From VRUE01 sp963812335 (GTDB lineage: Bacteria; Actinomycetota; Thermoleophilia; Solirubrobacterales; 70-9), in the NCBI GenBank assembly GCA_963812335.1, contig CAWEUU010000004.1, positions 186,001-250,000 of the forward strand: a stretch of 64,000 bases of DNA. The letters run 5' to 3'. Shown here piece after piece: positions 40,680-48,874 of this stretch; the stretch's first letter is position 1; each line of letters starts with the position of its first letter. Made by a program: the position numbers and the translations under genes. Under the pieces are notes generated by a model. That model was not told the origin of the DNA and did not search any database. It saw only the letters and a program-made list of their open reading frames with translations.

Positions 40680-41667
40680 AGCGGATCACCTCCCCGTCCT
40701 CGACTTCGCGCACGCGGCCCTCGTTGAGCAGCAGGTCGGCGTGGCCGATCACCTCCGAGAGGGTGAGGAAGGCCTGGGTGACGGCGACGTTGCCCCAGAT
40801 CGCCTGGGCGATCTCGTAGCCGCTGCGGGGCCGCTCGGCGATCAGGTCGTAGATCTTCTCCTTGCGCCGCTCGTGCTTGGCGAGGCGGTCGTCGATCAGG
40901 GCGACGTGGTCGACGATCGGCTCGCCGTGGCCGGAGAGGACGATCTCGGCCGGCATCTCGCGCGTCGCCTTCATCGACTCGATGTAGGTGACGAGCGCCT
41001 GCGTGCGCCGCGAGGAGCCGTCGAGCGGGCGGGAGATCAGCGGGTTGGAGGAGATGTGGGCGATCAGGTGGTCGGCGGCGATCAGGATCCGCCGCTGCTC
41101 GTCCCAGAAGACCGTGTCGGAGGGGCTGTGACCGGGCCGGTGCAGAACCTGCAGGGAGCGGTCGCGGAAGGGGAGCTCCTCGCCGTCGCTCAGCGGCCTC
41201 GTCACCGCGGCCTTGGCGCCCCAGCCGCGGAAGCTGCGCGAGACGCTCTGCAGGGCGAAGGCGACCTCCTGGGGGATGCCGTTGCGCAGCATCAGCTCGA
41301 CCGCGAACTCGTCCTCGCGCTCGGATTCCTCGCCGAAGCTCGCCAGTCGCTCCGCGGCGAGGTCGAGCGCCGCCACCTCGGCGCCGGAGTGCTCGACGAC
41401 GATCTCGACCAGGCCGAGGTGGTCGATGTGCTGGTGGGTGAGGATGACCAGCTCGAGGTCGTCGATCGAGTGGCCGCGCCGGCCGAGCTGGCACTGCAGC
41501 TCGTCGAGCGCTTTGCCCGAGTTGGGGCCGGTGTCGATCAGGGTCAGCGGCTCGTCCTCGAGCAGGTAGCAGTTGACCCGCCCAACCGCGAAAGGGGTGG
41601 GGATGCGGAGCTGGTGGATGCCGGCCAGCGCTGCCTGCTCCAGCGCGGCCTCGGGGGTGAGCGTCAC
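40663..41667 (-). CDS. MBL-fold metallohydrolase with C-terminal helical domain (LACTB2-like)
   Basis: 334 residues. The metallo-beta-lactamase motif is LTHQHIDHLG, with further ligands in RPGHSPSDTVF, AADHLIAH and LSGHGEPI. The C-terminal ~60 residues (RRKEKIYDLIAERPRSGYEI) form the winged-helix-like domain of LACTB2-type nucleases/hydrolases. The GTG at 41667 overlaps the stop of the preceding phosphomannomutase gene (GTGA). Substrate unknown. Confidence 0.85.
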   Translation of the reverse strand: MTLTPEAALEQAALAGIHQLRIPTPFAVGRVNCYLLEDEPLTLIDTGPNSGKALDELQCQLGRRGHSIDDLELVILTHQHIDHLGLVEIVVEHSGAEVAALDLAAERLASFGEESEREDEFAVELMLRNGIPQEVAFALQSVSRSFRGWGAKAAVTRPLSDGEELPFRDRSLQVLHRPGHSPSDTVFWDEQRRILIAADHLIAHISSNPLISRPLDGSSRRTQALVTYIESMKATREMPAEIVLSGHGEPIVDHVALIDDRLAKHERRKEKIYDLIAERPRSGYEIAQAIWGNVAVTQAFLTLSEVIGHADLLLNEGRVREVEDGEVIRYETTG

Positions 41668-43070
41668 GCCCGGATCAGCCCCAGCACCTCGTCGCGCTTT
41701 TCCTCCATGTCCTCGCGCGAGACCAGCGACTCAAGGTTGAGCCGCAGCAGCGGCTCGGTGTTGGAGGGGCGCACGTTGAAGTGCCAGTCCGGGTAGTCGA
41801 TCGAGATCCCGTCGAGGGTCGTCAGCTCGCCGTCGGAGAAGCGCGCGGCGATCTCCTCCATCTTCGCCTCTTGGTCGCCGACCTCGGAGTTGATCTCGCC
41901 GGAGATGAAGTAGCGCGAGCGGAACTCGGCCATCAGCTCGGCCAGCGAGCGACCGTCCTTGGACAGCAGCTCGAGCATCAGTAGCGCCGGGATCGTGCCC
42001 GAGTCGGCGCACCAGAAGTCGCGGAAGTAGTAGTGGCCGGAAACCTCGCCGCCGAAGACGGCGCCCTCCTCGCGCATGCGCTGCTTGAAGAAGGCGTGGC
42101 CGACGCGCGAGACGTCGGAGCGGCCGCCGTCGGCGGCGACCAGGTCGGGGACGGCGCGGCTCGAGCGCGGGTCGTAGAGGATCGTCGCGCCGGGGGTCTT
42201 GGCCAGCACCGCGCGGGCGAGCAGGGCGCAGACGAAGTCGCCGTCGCAGAAGCTGCCCTCGCCGTCGATGAAGAAGCAGCGGTCGGCGTCGCCGTCCCAG
42301 GCGATGCCGAGGTCGGCGCCGGCGCCGCGCACGCGCTCTTCGATCAGCTTGCGGTTCTCCTCCAGCAGCGGGTTCGGCTCGTGGTCGGGGAACTCGCCGT
42401 CGGGTTCGAAGTACATCTGGTCGAGCTCGAGCCCGAGCTGCGCGAGGATCGGCCCGACCATCGGCCCGGCCATCCCGTTGCCGCCGTCGACGACGACCTT
42501 GAGCGGCTCGACCGCGCTCGGGTCGATGAAGGAGAGCGCGTGCTCGCGGTACTCCGCCCAGACATCGACCTCTTCGAAGGAGCCGCCGCCGGGGCGGAGC
42601 CGAGCCCGGCTTCGATCTCGCGCCGCACGTCGCCGATGCCGGCGTCGCCGGAGAGCGCCAGCGCCCCCTCGCGGATCAGCTTGACCCCGGTGTAGGCCTT
42701 GGGGTTGTGCGAGGCGGTGACCATCGCGCCGCCGTCGAGCTCGACGCGAGCCGACCAGGTGGTAGAGCATCTCGGTCGGCACCATGCCTGCGTCGAGCAC
42801 GGTCGCGCCCTCGAAGATCAGGCCGTCGCGCAGCTCCGCCGCCATCGCCGGCGCGGTCAGCCGCATGTCGCGGCCGAGGCCGATGCGCAGCTCGCTCGGC
42901 TGCTTGCCGCGCAGGCGGGCGAGCACGCGGGCGAAGGCGCGGCCGATCGCATGCGCGGTCGTCTCGTCCATCTCCGTTCCGTAGAGGCCGCGGATGTCGT
43001 AGGCCTTGAAGATATCCGGATTCACCTCCTCCGCTCCCGCACGGGCGCGCTCATGGTCACCGGAAGTCAC
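41664..43070 (-). CDS. Phosphomannomutase/phosphoglucomutase, with two compensating frameshifts
   Basis: An alpha-D-phosphohexomutase of about 455-470 residues (ManB/AlgC-like). Start region FKAYDIRGLYGTEMDE and later GDADRCFFID (metal loop), GEVSGHYYFRDF (sugar loop) and RPSNTEPLLRLN (phosphate loop) are clear. The catalytic-serine loop VTASHNPKAYTGV is present in the DNA, but in another frame, between about 42594 and 42747. Reading the main frame gives Arg-rich nonsense there. Two small indels, one near 42744-42749 and one near 42590-42594, would restore it. GTG 43070 has GGGAGGA seven bases upstream; ATG 43088 is also open. Confidence 0.85.
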   Translation of the reverse strand: MTSGDHERARAGAEEVNPDIFKAYDIRGLYGTEMDETTAHAIGRAFARVLARLRGKQPSELRIGLGRDMRLTAPAMAAELRDGLIFEGATVLDAGMVPTEMLYHLVGSRRARRRRDGHRLAQPQGLHRGQADPRGGAGALRRRRHRRRAARDRSRARLRPGGGSFEEVDVWAEYREHALSFIDPSAVEPLKVVVDGGNGMAGPMVGPILAQLGLELDQMYFEPDGEFPDHEPNPLLEENRKLIEERVRGAGADLGIAWDGDADRCFFIDGEGSFCDGDFVCALLARAVLAKTPGATILYDPRSSRAVPDLVAADGGRSDVSRVGHAFFKQRMREEGAVFGGEVSGHYYFRDFWCADSGTIPALLMLELLSKDGRSLAELMAEFRSRYFISGEINSEVGDQEAKMEEIAARFSDGELTTLDGISIDYPDWHFNVRPSNTEPLLRLNLESLVSREDMEEKRDEVLGLIRA

Positions 43071-43116
43071 GCGCCCGTCCTCCCGCATCCGGGGGTGATT
43101 CTTCTCACCTTTGTCC

Positions 43117-43605
43117 TCAAAATGCTCCTTTCAGGGCAGCCAGGCTTTCTTCGAGCGTCTGCGGCATCACTCTGGTGTCGGCGATCACGGGCATGAAGTT
43201 GGTGTCTCCACCCCAGCGCGGGACGACGTGCAGGTGGATGTGGTGCTCGACCCCGGCGCCGGCGACGCGGCCCTGGTTGAAGCCGACGTTGTAGCCGTGC
43301 GGGTCGTAGACCGCTTCGAGCCGGCTCATCGCCCGCTGCGCCAACGCCATCATCTCCGCCGTGGTCTCAGTGGACAGGTCCTGGATGCGGCCGATGTGCC
43401 CGTAGGGGGCGACCATCAGGTGGCCGTTGGTGTAGGGGAAGAGGTTGAGGATCACGAAACAGTTTTCGCCGCGGTGGACGATCAGGTTCGCGTCATCGTC
43501 GTTCTGCTCCGGCTTGGCGCAGAAGATGCACTCGTCCTCGTTGTCCTTGGACGCGTCCTTCACGTAGGCGAGGCGCCAGGGCGCCCAGATCCGAAAGTTG
43601 GCCAC
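43117..43605 (-). CDS. HIT-family nucleotide hydrolase/phosphorylase
   Basis: 162 residues. The histidine-triad motif HHIHLHVVPR has His122, His124 (nucleophile) and His126. Cys26 and Cys29 (ECIFC) with a downstream HxxH-like position suggest the zinc-containing branch similar to mycobacterial AP4A phosphorylase. The N-terminal WAPWRLAYV is typical of that branch. Starts with GTG 43605, 12 bases after corA. Confidence 0.9.
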   Translation of the reverse strand: MANFRIWAPWRLAYVKDASKDNEDECIFCAKPEQNDDDANLIVHRGENCFVILNLFPYTNGHLMVAPYGHIGRIQDLSTETTAEMMALAQRAMSRLEAVYDPHGYNVGFNQGRVAGAGVEHHIHLHVVPRWGGDTNFMPVIADTRVMPQTLEESLAALKGAF

Positions 43606-43617
43606 AGGGGCGGCAGG

Positions 43618-44625
43618 CTATAGCCAGTTGCGCTTGCGGAAGTACGCGACCATCGCTCCGAACATGACCAGCATCGCGCCGACGATGACGTAGAAGTCGA
43701 CCTCGTCCCCCTCGCCCGGCACGCCGACGTTCATCCCCCAGATGCTTGCGATCAGGGTCAGCGGCAGGACGATGACGCTGATCGAGGTGAGCACGCGGAG
43801 GATGTCGTTGACCCGGTGGGAGATCACCGACTCGTTGGTCTCGGCCAGCGAATCGACCACCTCCTTGTAATTTTCCAGCATGTCCCAGATGCGCTCGTGG
43901 GCGTCGACGATGTCGTCGAAGTAGATCTCGAGGTCGAGGTCGGTTGCGAGGTAGCGCTGCTTGACTTTCTCCAGGTCGCGCAGGACAGGGCGCTGCGGAC
44001 GGATCACCTTGCGGAAGTTGATGATCTCCTGCTTGACATTGGAAATGTCGCGCACGACCTCCTCCGAGCGGCCCTCGAAGATGTCGTCCTCGAGCGCGTC
44101 GAGCTTGTTGCCGATCTTGCGGAGCATCGGGAAGCAGTAGTCGAAGCTGTCGTCGACGAGCCGGTAGAGCAGGTAGCCGGAGCCGCGTGCGAAGAGCTGC
44201 TCGCGCAGCTCCTCCTTGGCCCGGCAGCGCTCGAACAGGTACTCGACCGGCTGCAGCGGCTGGTTCGGGATCGTGACCACGTAGCCGGGGCCGACGAAGA
44301 GGTCGAGCTCACCGGTTCCCAGCCGGCCCGCGGCCGGGTCGAAGATCGGAAAGTGCAGGACGATGAAGAGGTAGTCGTCGTAGACGTCGATCTTCGGCCG
44401 CTGGTTGCGCGAGAGCACGTCCTCAAGGTCGAGCGCGTGGAACTCGAAGTTCTGCTCAAGCCAGGTCCGCTCCAGGGCGCCCGGATGCTCGATGTTGACC
44501 CAGCGCAGGCCGGCCGCGTCGACCTGCTCGACGTTCGGCGTCTGCGGCTCAGGCTGCGGGGAGGTCGAGCCGAGCGCGTCGCGCCGACCAGACCGTCGCA
44601 ACCGCGGTTTCGGAAGGTTCGGCAT
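43618..44625 (-). CDS. corA: CorA-family magnesium/divalent cation channel
   Basis: About 335 residues. A large cytoplasmic domain (NIEHPGALERTWLEQNFEFH; FPMLRKIGNKLDALEDDIFE) is followed by two membrane helices with the selectivity motif GMN in IWGMNVGVPGE. Two arginine/lysine-terminated helices close the protein (YFRKRNWL). ATG 44625 gives a start without ribosome site. In another frame, ATG 44653 opens a better-looking coding stretch (MPNETTSPNDAEPSETAVAT) that stops at 44549, so the true N-terminus may be affected by a frameshift. Confidence 0.9.
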   Translation of the reverse strand: MPNLPKPRLRRSGRRDALGSTSPQPEPQTPNVEQVDAAGLRWVNIEHPGALERTWLEQNFEFHALDLEDVLSRNQRPKIDVYDDYLFIVLHFPIFDPAAGRLGTGELDLFVGPGYVVTIPNQPLQPVEYLFERCRAKEELREQLFARGSGYLLYRLVDDSFDYCFPMLRKIGNKLDALEDDIFEGRSEEVVRDISNVKQEIINFRKVIRPQRPVLRDLEKVKQRYLATDLDLEIYFDDIVDAHERIWDMLENYKEVVDSLAETNESVISHRVNDILRVLTSISVIVLPLTLIASIWGMNVGVPGEGDEVDFYVIVGAMLVMFGAMVAYFRKRNWL

Positions 44626-44688
44626 CGTTCGGGCTCGTCGTCTCGTTCGGCATGGCGGCGATGGTACCCTTCCTTGCGTACATAAGCG

Positions 44689-44804
44689 CCACATCTAGAG
44701 GGGTGGAGGGACTGGCCCGCAGAAGCCCCGGCAACCGCCCCGGACCTTTTGGTTCGGGAGAGGTGCCAACTCCAGCAGATCGATAGGGGATCTGGAAGAT
44801 GTGG
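44689..44804 (+). promoter_or_regulatory. SAM-I (S-box) riboswitch aptamer
   Basis: The core follows the S-box consensus: P1 CCACATCT (44689-44696) pairing AGATGTGG (44797-44804), J1/2 AGAG, P2/kink-turn GGTGGAGGGACTGGCCC, then CCCCGGCAACC, a P3 hairpin, and GGTGCCAACTCC leading to P4. It begins at about the predicted transcription start (TACATA at 44679). It lies directly upstream of thrC rather than of a standard methionine or cysteine gene. Confidence 0.9.
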
Positions 44805-44822
44805 GGAAGACGTCCGATCGGA

Positions 44823-44851
44823 CCTCTGCCCCACAAGGCGGAGGTTTTTTT
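44823..44851 (+). terminator. Intrinsic terminator of the SAM riboswitch
   Basis: CCTCTGCC and GGCGGAGG form an 8-bp stem (one G-T pair) around CCACAA, followed by seven T. The P1 3' strand TGTGGGG (44800-44806) is complementary to CCCCACA (44829-44835) within the left arm and loop, which gives the antiterminator. SAM binding should favour termination. Confidence 0.9.
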
Positions 44852-44876
44852 CTAGGCAAAGAAAGGAAACGGTCGG

Positions 44877-46112
44877 ATGTCAGTCGAGAGTTTGAGGTGC
44901 AAGGAGTGCGGGGAGGCCTATGAGCTAGGCGCGAGCTACGCCTGCGAGCGCTGCTTCGGCCCGCTCGAAGTCCGCTACGACCACTCCGGCCTCGACGCGG
45001 CCGAGGTCAAGCGCCGCATCCAGGCGGGCTCGCAGGGGATCTGGCGCTACGCCGACTTCCTGCCCTTCACCGGCCGCCCGCAGGACCCGCTCGAGCCCGG
45101 CCTGACCCCGCTGGTCAAGGCCGACCGCCTCGCCGAGCGACTCGGCCTCGAGGCCGAGGTCTGGGTCAAGAACGACGCCGCCAACCCGACCCACTCGTTC
45201 AAGGACCGCGTCGTCGCGGTCGCCGTGGCGAAGGCGCAGGAGCTCGGCTTCAAGACCGTCGCCTGCGCCTCGACCGGCAACCTCGCCAACGCCGTCGCCG
45301 CCCACGCCGCGGCAGCCGGCCTGGAGTCCTACGTGCTGGTCCCCGCCAACCTCGAGGAACAGAAGCTGCTCGCCACGGGGATCTACGGCACCAACCTGGT
45401 CGGCGTGCGCGGCAACTACGACGACGTCAACCGGCTCTGCACGCAGCTCGCCGAAACGCGACCCTGGGCCTTCGTCAACGTCAACCTGCGTCCCTACTAC
45501 GCCGAGGGCTCGAAGACGCTCGCCTACGAGACAGCCGAGCAGCTCGGCTGGGAGTTGCCCGACCGGGTGGTCTGCCCGATCGCCTCCGGCTCGCTGTTCA
45601 CCAAGGTCGCGCGCGGCTTCGTGGAGTGGACCGAGCTGGGCCTCGTCTCGGGCGAGCAGCCGGTCTTCAACGGCGCCCAGGCACAGGGCTGCAGCCCTGT
45701 GGCGACCGCCTTCGCCGAAGGCTGGGACGTGTGCAAGCCGCAGAAGCCGGAGACGATCGCCAAGAGCCTCGCGATCGGCGACCCTGCCGATGGGCCCTAC
45801 GCGGTCGAGCAGGCGCGGAGCAGCGGCGGCGCGATCGACTCAGTTGACGACGAGGAGATCCGGGCCGGCATCCGCCTGCTCGCCGAGACGACCGGGATCT
45901 TCACCGAGACCGCCGGCGGGGTCACGGTCGGCGTCTTGGCCAAGCTCGCCGAGCGCGGCGACATCGGCGCCGGCGAGCGCGTCGTCGTCTATATCACCGG
46001 CGAGGGCTTGAAGACGCTCGACGCGACCCGCGATAGTTTCCAGATGCACGAGATCGATGCCGATCTCGACAGCTTCGAGTCCGAGTTCGATCACCAGGAG
46101 GTAGTCGCCTGA
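44877..46112 (+). CDS. thrC: Threonine synthase (zinc-ribbon type), SAM-riboswitch controlled
   Basis: 411 residues, fold-type II PLP enzyme. An N-terminal zinc ribbon has Cys8, Cys11, Cys23 and Cys26. The PLP lysine is Lys109 in NPTHSFKDRV; the phosphate/cofactor loop is CASTGNLANAVAAHA; EGSKTLAYETAEQLG and PIASGSLFTK follow. Threonine synthase converts O-phosphohomoserine to threonine. The S-box riboswitch upstream and a sulfur-carrier gene overlapping the stop (TGATG) are unexpected for a pure threonine enzyme. A cysteate-synthase-like or homocysteine-forming role is possible. AAAGGAAA precedes the ATG. Confidence 0.85.
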   Translation: MSVESLRCKECGEAYELGASYACERCFGPLEVRYDHSGLDAAEVKRRIQAGSQGIWRYADFLPFTGRPQDPLEPGLTPLVKADRLAERLGLEAEVWVKNDAANPTHSFKDRVVAVAVAKAQELGFKTVACASTGNLANAVAAHAAAAGLESYVLVPANLEEQKLLATGIYGTNLVGVRGNYDDVNRLCTQLAETRPWAFVNVNLRPYYAEGSKTLAYETAEQLGWELPDRVVCPIASGSLFTKVARGFVEWTELGLVSGEQPVFNGAQAQGCSPVATAFAEGWDVCKPQKPETIAKSLAIGDPADGPYAVEQARSSGGAIDSVDDEEIRAGIRLLAETTGIFTETAGGVTVGVLAKLAERGDIGAGERVVVYITGEGLKTLDATRDSFQMHEIDADLDSFESEFDHQEVVA

Positions 46113-46384
46113 TGGCAGTCACCGTGAAGATCCCGACCCAGCTGCGCGCCGCGACCGGCGGCGACGCCGAGGTGGAGGTTTCCGGCGCGACCGTGGGCGA
46201 GGTGCTCGACGCGGTTTTCGACGCCCACGGCGACCTGCGCGAGCGGATCACCCAGGACGGCGACCTGCGCCGCTTCGTCAACGTCTACGTCAGCGGCGAG
46301 GACATCCGCTTCCAGCAGGGCCTCGACACCGTGGTCGGCGAGAGCGACGAGGTCACGATTTTGCCCGCTGTCGCAGGTGGCTAA
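46112..46384 (+). CDS. MoaD/ThiS-like ubiquitin-fold sulfur carrier
   Basis: 90 residues ending in AVAGG, the di-glycine terminus that is adenylated and thiocarboxylated in sulfur carriers (MoaD, ThiS, CysO). The beta-grasp body reads VTVKIPTQLRAATGG ... VSGATVGEVLDAVFDAHGDL ... NVYVSGEDIRF. The ATG overlaps the thrC stop by one base. Genes for its activating enzyme (MoeB-like) and desulfurase are not in the window. CysO-like supply of sulfide to an amino-acid synthase is the simplest hypothesis. Confidence 0.85.
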   Translation: MAVTVKIPTQLRAATGGDAEVEVSGATVGEVLDAVFDAHGDLRERITQDGDLRRFVNVYVSGEDIRFQQGLDTVVGESDEVTILPAVAGG

Positions 46385-47081
46385 ACCGCCCGTCGTCGTC
46401 CTCTGTGGCGGCCGGGGCACGCGTCTGCGCGAGCGGACCGAGTCCGTGCCGAAGGCGTTGGTCGAGATCGGCGGCCGGCCGATTCTCTGGCACGTGATCT
46501 CGATCTATATCGCCCAGGGATTTCGATCGTTCCTGCTCGCAACCGGTTATCTGGGTGAGGCGGTCGAGGAGTTCATCGCCACCGAGGGCTGGCCCGAGGG
46601 AGTCGAGGTCAAGTGCGTCGACACCGGCCTCGACACGCCGACCGGTGGGCGGATCGCGGCGCTGAGGGAGAGGCTGGACGGTTCGACCTTCTGCGCGACC
46701 TACGCCGACGGGGTCGCCGACATCGACCTCGGCGCGTTGCTCGAATTCCACCGCGGCCACGGCGAGGCGGCGACGATGACGGTCGTGCGGCCGCATCTTC
46801 AGTGGGGGGTCGCGGAGCTGGGAGAGGACGGTCGGGTCGAGGGCTTTGTCGAGAAGCCGCGCAGCGAGCACTGGATCAATGGCGGCTTCTTCTGCTTCGA
46901 GCCGGGCGCGCTCGCCTATCTGGAGTCCGACAGCGTGCTCGAGCGCGAGCCGCTGGCACGGCTCGCAGCAGAGGGCCAGCTAGGCGCGTACAGGCACGAG
47001 GGCTTCTGGGACTGCATGGACACCTACAAGGACGCGGTCGTGCTCAACGACCTCTGGGAAGCCGGCGAGGCCCCCTGGTGA
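46377..47081 (+). CDS. Glucose-1-phosphate cytidylyltransferase-like nucleotidyltransferase
   Basis: 234 residues. The pyrophosphorylase motif is LCGGRGTRLRERTESVPKAL; GGRPILWHVISIY, VDTGLDTPTGGRI, CATYADGVADIDL, WINGGFFCFEPG and FWDCMDTYKDAVVL all match RfbF-type enzymes that make CDP-glucose from CTP and glucose 1-phosphate. The GTG at 46377 overlaps the carrier gene by 8 bases; the stop overlaps the next GTG (GTGA). It probably feeds a CDP-sugar pathway for surface glycans. Confidence 0.85.
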   Translation: MAKPPVVVLCGGRGTRLRERTESVPKALVEIGGRPILWHVISIYIAQGFRSFLLATGYLGEAVEEFIATEGWPEGVEVKCVDTGLDTPTGGRIAALRERLDGSTFCATYADGVADIDLGALLEFHRGHGEAATMTVVRPHLQWGVAELGEDGRVEGFVEKPRSEHWINGGFFCFEPGALAYLESDSVLEREPLARLAAEGQLGAYRHEGFWDCMDTYKDAVVLNDLWEAGEAPW

Positions 47082-48070
47082 AGGCCCTGGTCAGCGGTGC
47101 GCACGGGTTCGTCGGCTCACACCTTGCGCGGGCGCTGCTCGAGCGCGGCGAGGAGGTGCGGGTGCTCGACCGCCCGGCGCCGCGACTGGCCGACGTCGGC
47201 GGCGAGCGGCTCTCCGGGCTCGACCTGCTCGGCATCCGCGACCAGGTCGAGCTGGTTGAGGCCGACCTGCGCCAGGCCGAGGCCGTCGCCGGCGCGGTCG
47301 CCGGAGTCGACTCCGTCTTCCACCTCGCCGCACAGACGATCGTCGGGGTCGCGCGCGAATCGCCGCTGGAGACCTTCGAGGTCAACGTGCGCGGCGCCTG
47401 GAACGTGTTCGAGGCCTGCCGCGAGCATTCGGTCGAGCGCGTCGTCTTCGCCTCCTCCGACAAGGCCTACGGGACGAGCCCGGAGCTGCCCTACCGCGAG
47501 GACTTCGCCCTGCGCGCCGCCTTCCCCTACGACGCCAGCAAGGCGGCCGCTGACACGATCGCGCGCAGCTACGCCAACGCCTACGGCATGCCGCTGGCGG
47601 TGACCCGCTTTGCCAACGTCTACGGCGGCGGCGACCTCAACTTCTCGCGGTTGATCCCGGAGACCGTCGTCGCCCTGCTCGACGGGCGCGCTCCGATCAT
47701 CCGCTCCGACGGCAGCCCCGAGCGCGACTTCCTCCAAGTCGACGACGCCGTTTCCGCCTACCTGGCAATCGCCGCCGCGCTCGACGACGGGACCGCGGTG
47801 GGGGAGGCCTTCAATGCCGGCGGCGAGCGGCCGCACCCGGTGCGCGAGGTGGTCGAGCTGATCGCCGTCGCCGCCGGTGCGGGGATCGAGCCCGACTTTC
47901 AGGGCGAGGGCAACCCGGACGGCGAGATCGACCGCCAGTTCGTCGACTCGACCAAGCTGCGCGAGCTGACCGGCTGGCGGCCCGCGGTCAGCCTTGAGGA
48001 CGGCCTGCGTCGCACGCTCGAGTGGTACCGCGAGCACCCAGAGGCACGGCCTGCCAAGGCGGCGGCATAG
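47078..48070 (+). CDS. CDP-glucose 4,6-dehydratase-like NAD-dependent SDR
   Basis: 330 residues of the extended SDR family. Cofactor loop SGAHGFVGSHLARAL, active-site Ser/Asp/Lys region FASSDKAYG and PYDASKAAADTI (Tyr, Lys). FANVYGGGDLNFSRLIPETV resembles CDP-glucose 4,6-dehydratases (RfbG) and related epimerases. With the preceding cytidylyltransferase it should form CDP-4-keto-6-deoxyglucose. An epimerase function is the alternative. Ends 2 bases before yedK. Confidence 0.8.
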   Translation: MKALVSGAHGFVGSHLARALLERGEEVRVLDRPAPRLADVGGERLSGLDLLGIRDQVELVEADLRQAEAVAGAVAGVDSVFHLAAQTIVGVARESPLETFEVNVRGAWNVFEACREHSVERVVFASSDKAYGTSPELPYREDFALRAAFPYDASKAAADTIARSYANAYGMPLAVTRFANVYGGGDLNFSRLIPETVVALLDGRAPIIRSDGSPERDFLQVDDAVSAYLAIAAALDDGTAVGEAFNAGGERPHPVREVVELIAVAAGAGIEPDFQGEGNPDGEIDRQFVDSTKLRELTGWRPAVSLEDGLRRTLEWYREHPEARPAKAAA

Positions 48071-48072
48071 CC

Positions 48073-48867
48073 ATGTGCGGGCGCTTCACGGTTACGGCCA
48101 AGGACACGAAGACGATCGCCGACCGCTTCCAGGTCGAGCTCGAACGCTCGCTCGAGCGCAACTCCGCGGGTGAGGCGCCGCCGCCCTCGAAGGAGCGCAC
48201 GAATAGGGCTGAGGCGGGTCTTGGGCGCTTCAACGTCGCGCCGACCCAGGAGGTGCTGACGGTCCGCTCGTCACCGGACCCTGAGGAGGCCGCCGCGGGC
48301 GAGCGCGAGGCGCGGCTGATGCGCTGGGGGCTGGTGCCGCGCTGGGCCAAGGACCTCAAGGTCGGCTACCGGATGATCAACGCCAAAGCCGAGAACCTCG
48401 ACTCGAGCCGCGCCTACGCCCCACTGGTCGGCAAGTTCCGCCACCGCTGCCTGATCGTCGCCGACGGCTTCTACGAGTGGATGGTGGCCGAGGATCCGAA
48501 GCAGCCGCGCCAACCGTGGCGCTTCACCGTCGACGGCGGCGAGCCCTTTGCCTTCGCCGGGATCTGCACCCGCAAGGAGTGGGAGGACCCGGAGGATCGT
48601 GGATTCGAGGACGGCTGGCTCTACAGCTGCACGATCGTCACGACGACGCCCAACGACGTCGTCGCCAAGGTGCACGACCGGATGCCGGCGATCCTGCCCA
48701 GCCCGGAGGCCGAGGCCGCCTGGCTGCGCCCTAACCTCGGCGCCGCGGACGCGATCGCGCTGTGCGGGCCGCTGCCCGCCGCGCGCATGGAGGCCGCTCC
48801 GGCCAACCCGAAGCTGAACAAGGTGGGGAAGGGAAGCGAGGGCCCGGAGCTGCTGATCGCGCCGTAG
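48073..48867 (+). CDS. yedK: SOS-response-associated peptidase/abasic-site crosslink protein
   Basis: 264 residues of the YedK/HMCES family, which covalently shields abasic sites in single-stranded DNA. After Met removal Cys2 (MCGRFTVT) is the reactive residue; FNVAPTQ, DGFYEWM and HDRMPAILP supply Asn, Glu and His of the active site. ATG 48073 is fixed by the need for Cys2. A loop of about 30 polar residues (28-60) is an insertion. Its neighbours are sugar-nucleotide genes, so co-regulation looks incidental. Confidence 0.93.
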   Translation: MCGRFTVTAKDTKTIADRFQVELERSLERNSAGEAPPPSKERTNRAEAGLGRFNVAPTQEVLTVRSSPDPEEAAAGEREARLMRWGLVPRWAKDLKVGYRMINAKAENLDSSRAYAPLVGKFRHRCLIVADGFYEWMVAEDPKQPRQPWRFTVDGGEPFAFAGICTRKEWEDPEDRGFEDGWLYSCTIVTTTPNDVVAKVHDRMPAILPSPEAEAAWLRPNLGAADAIALCGPLPAARMEAAPANPKLNKVGKGSEGPELLIAP

Positions 48868-48874
48868 GGCGTGT

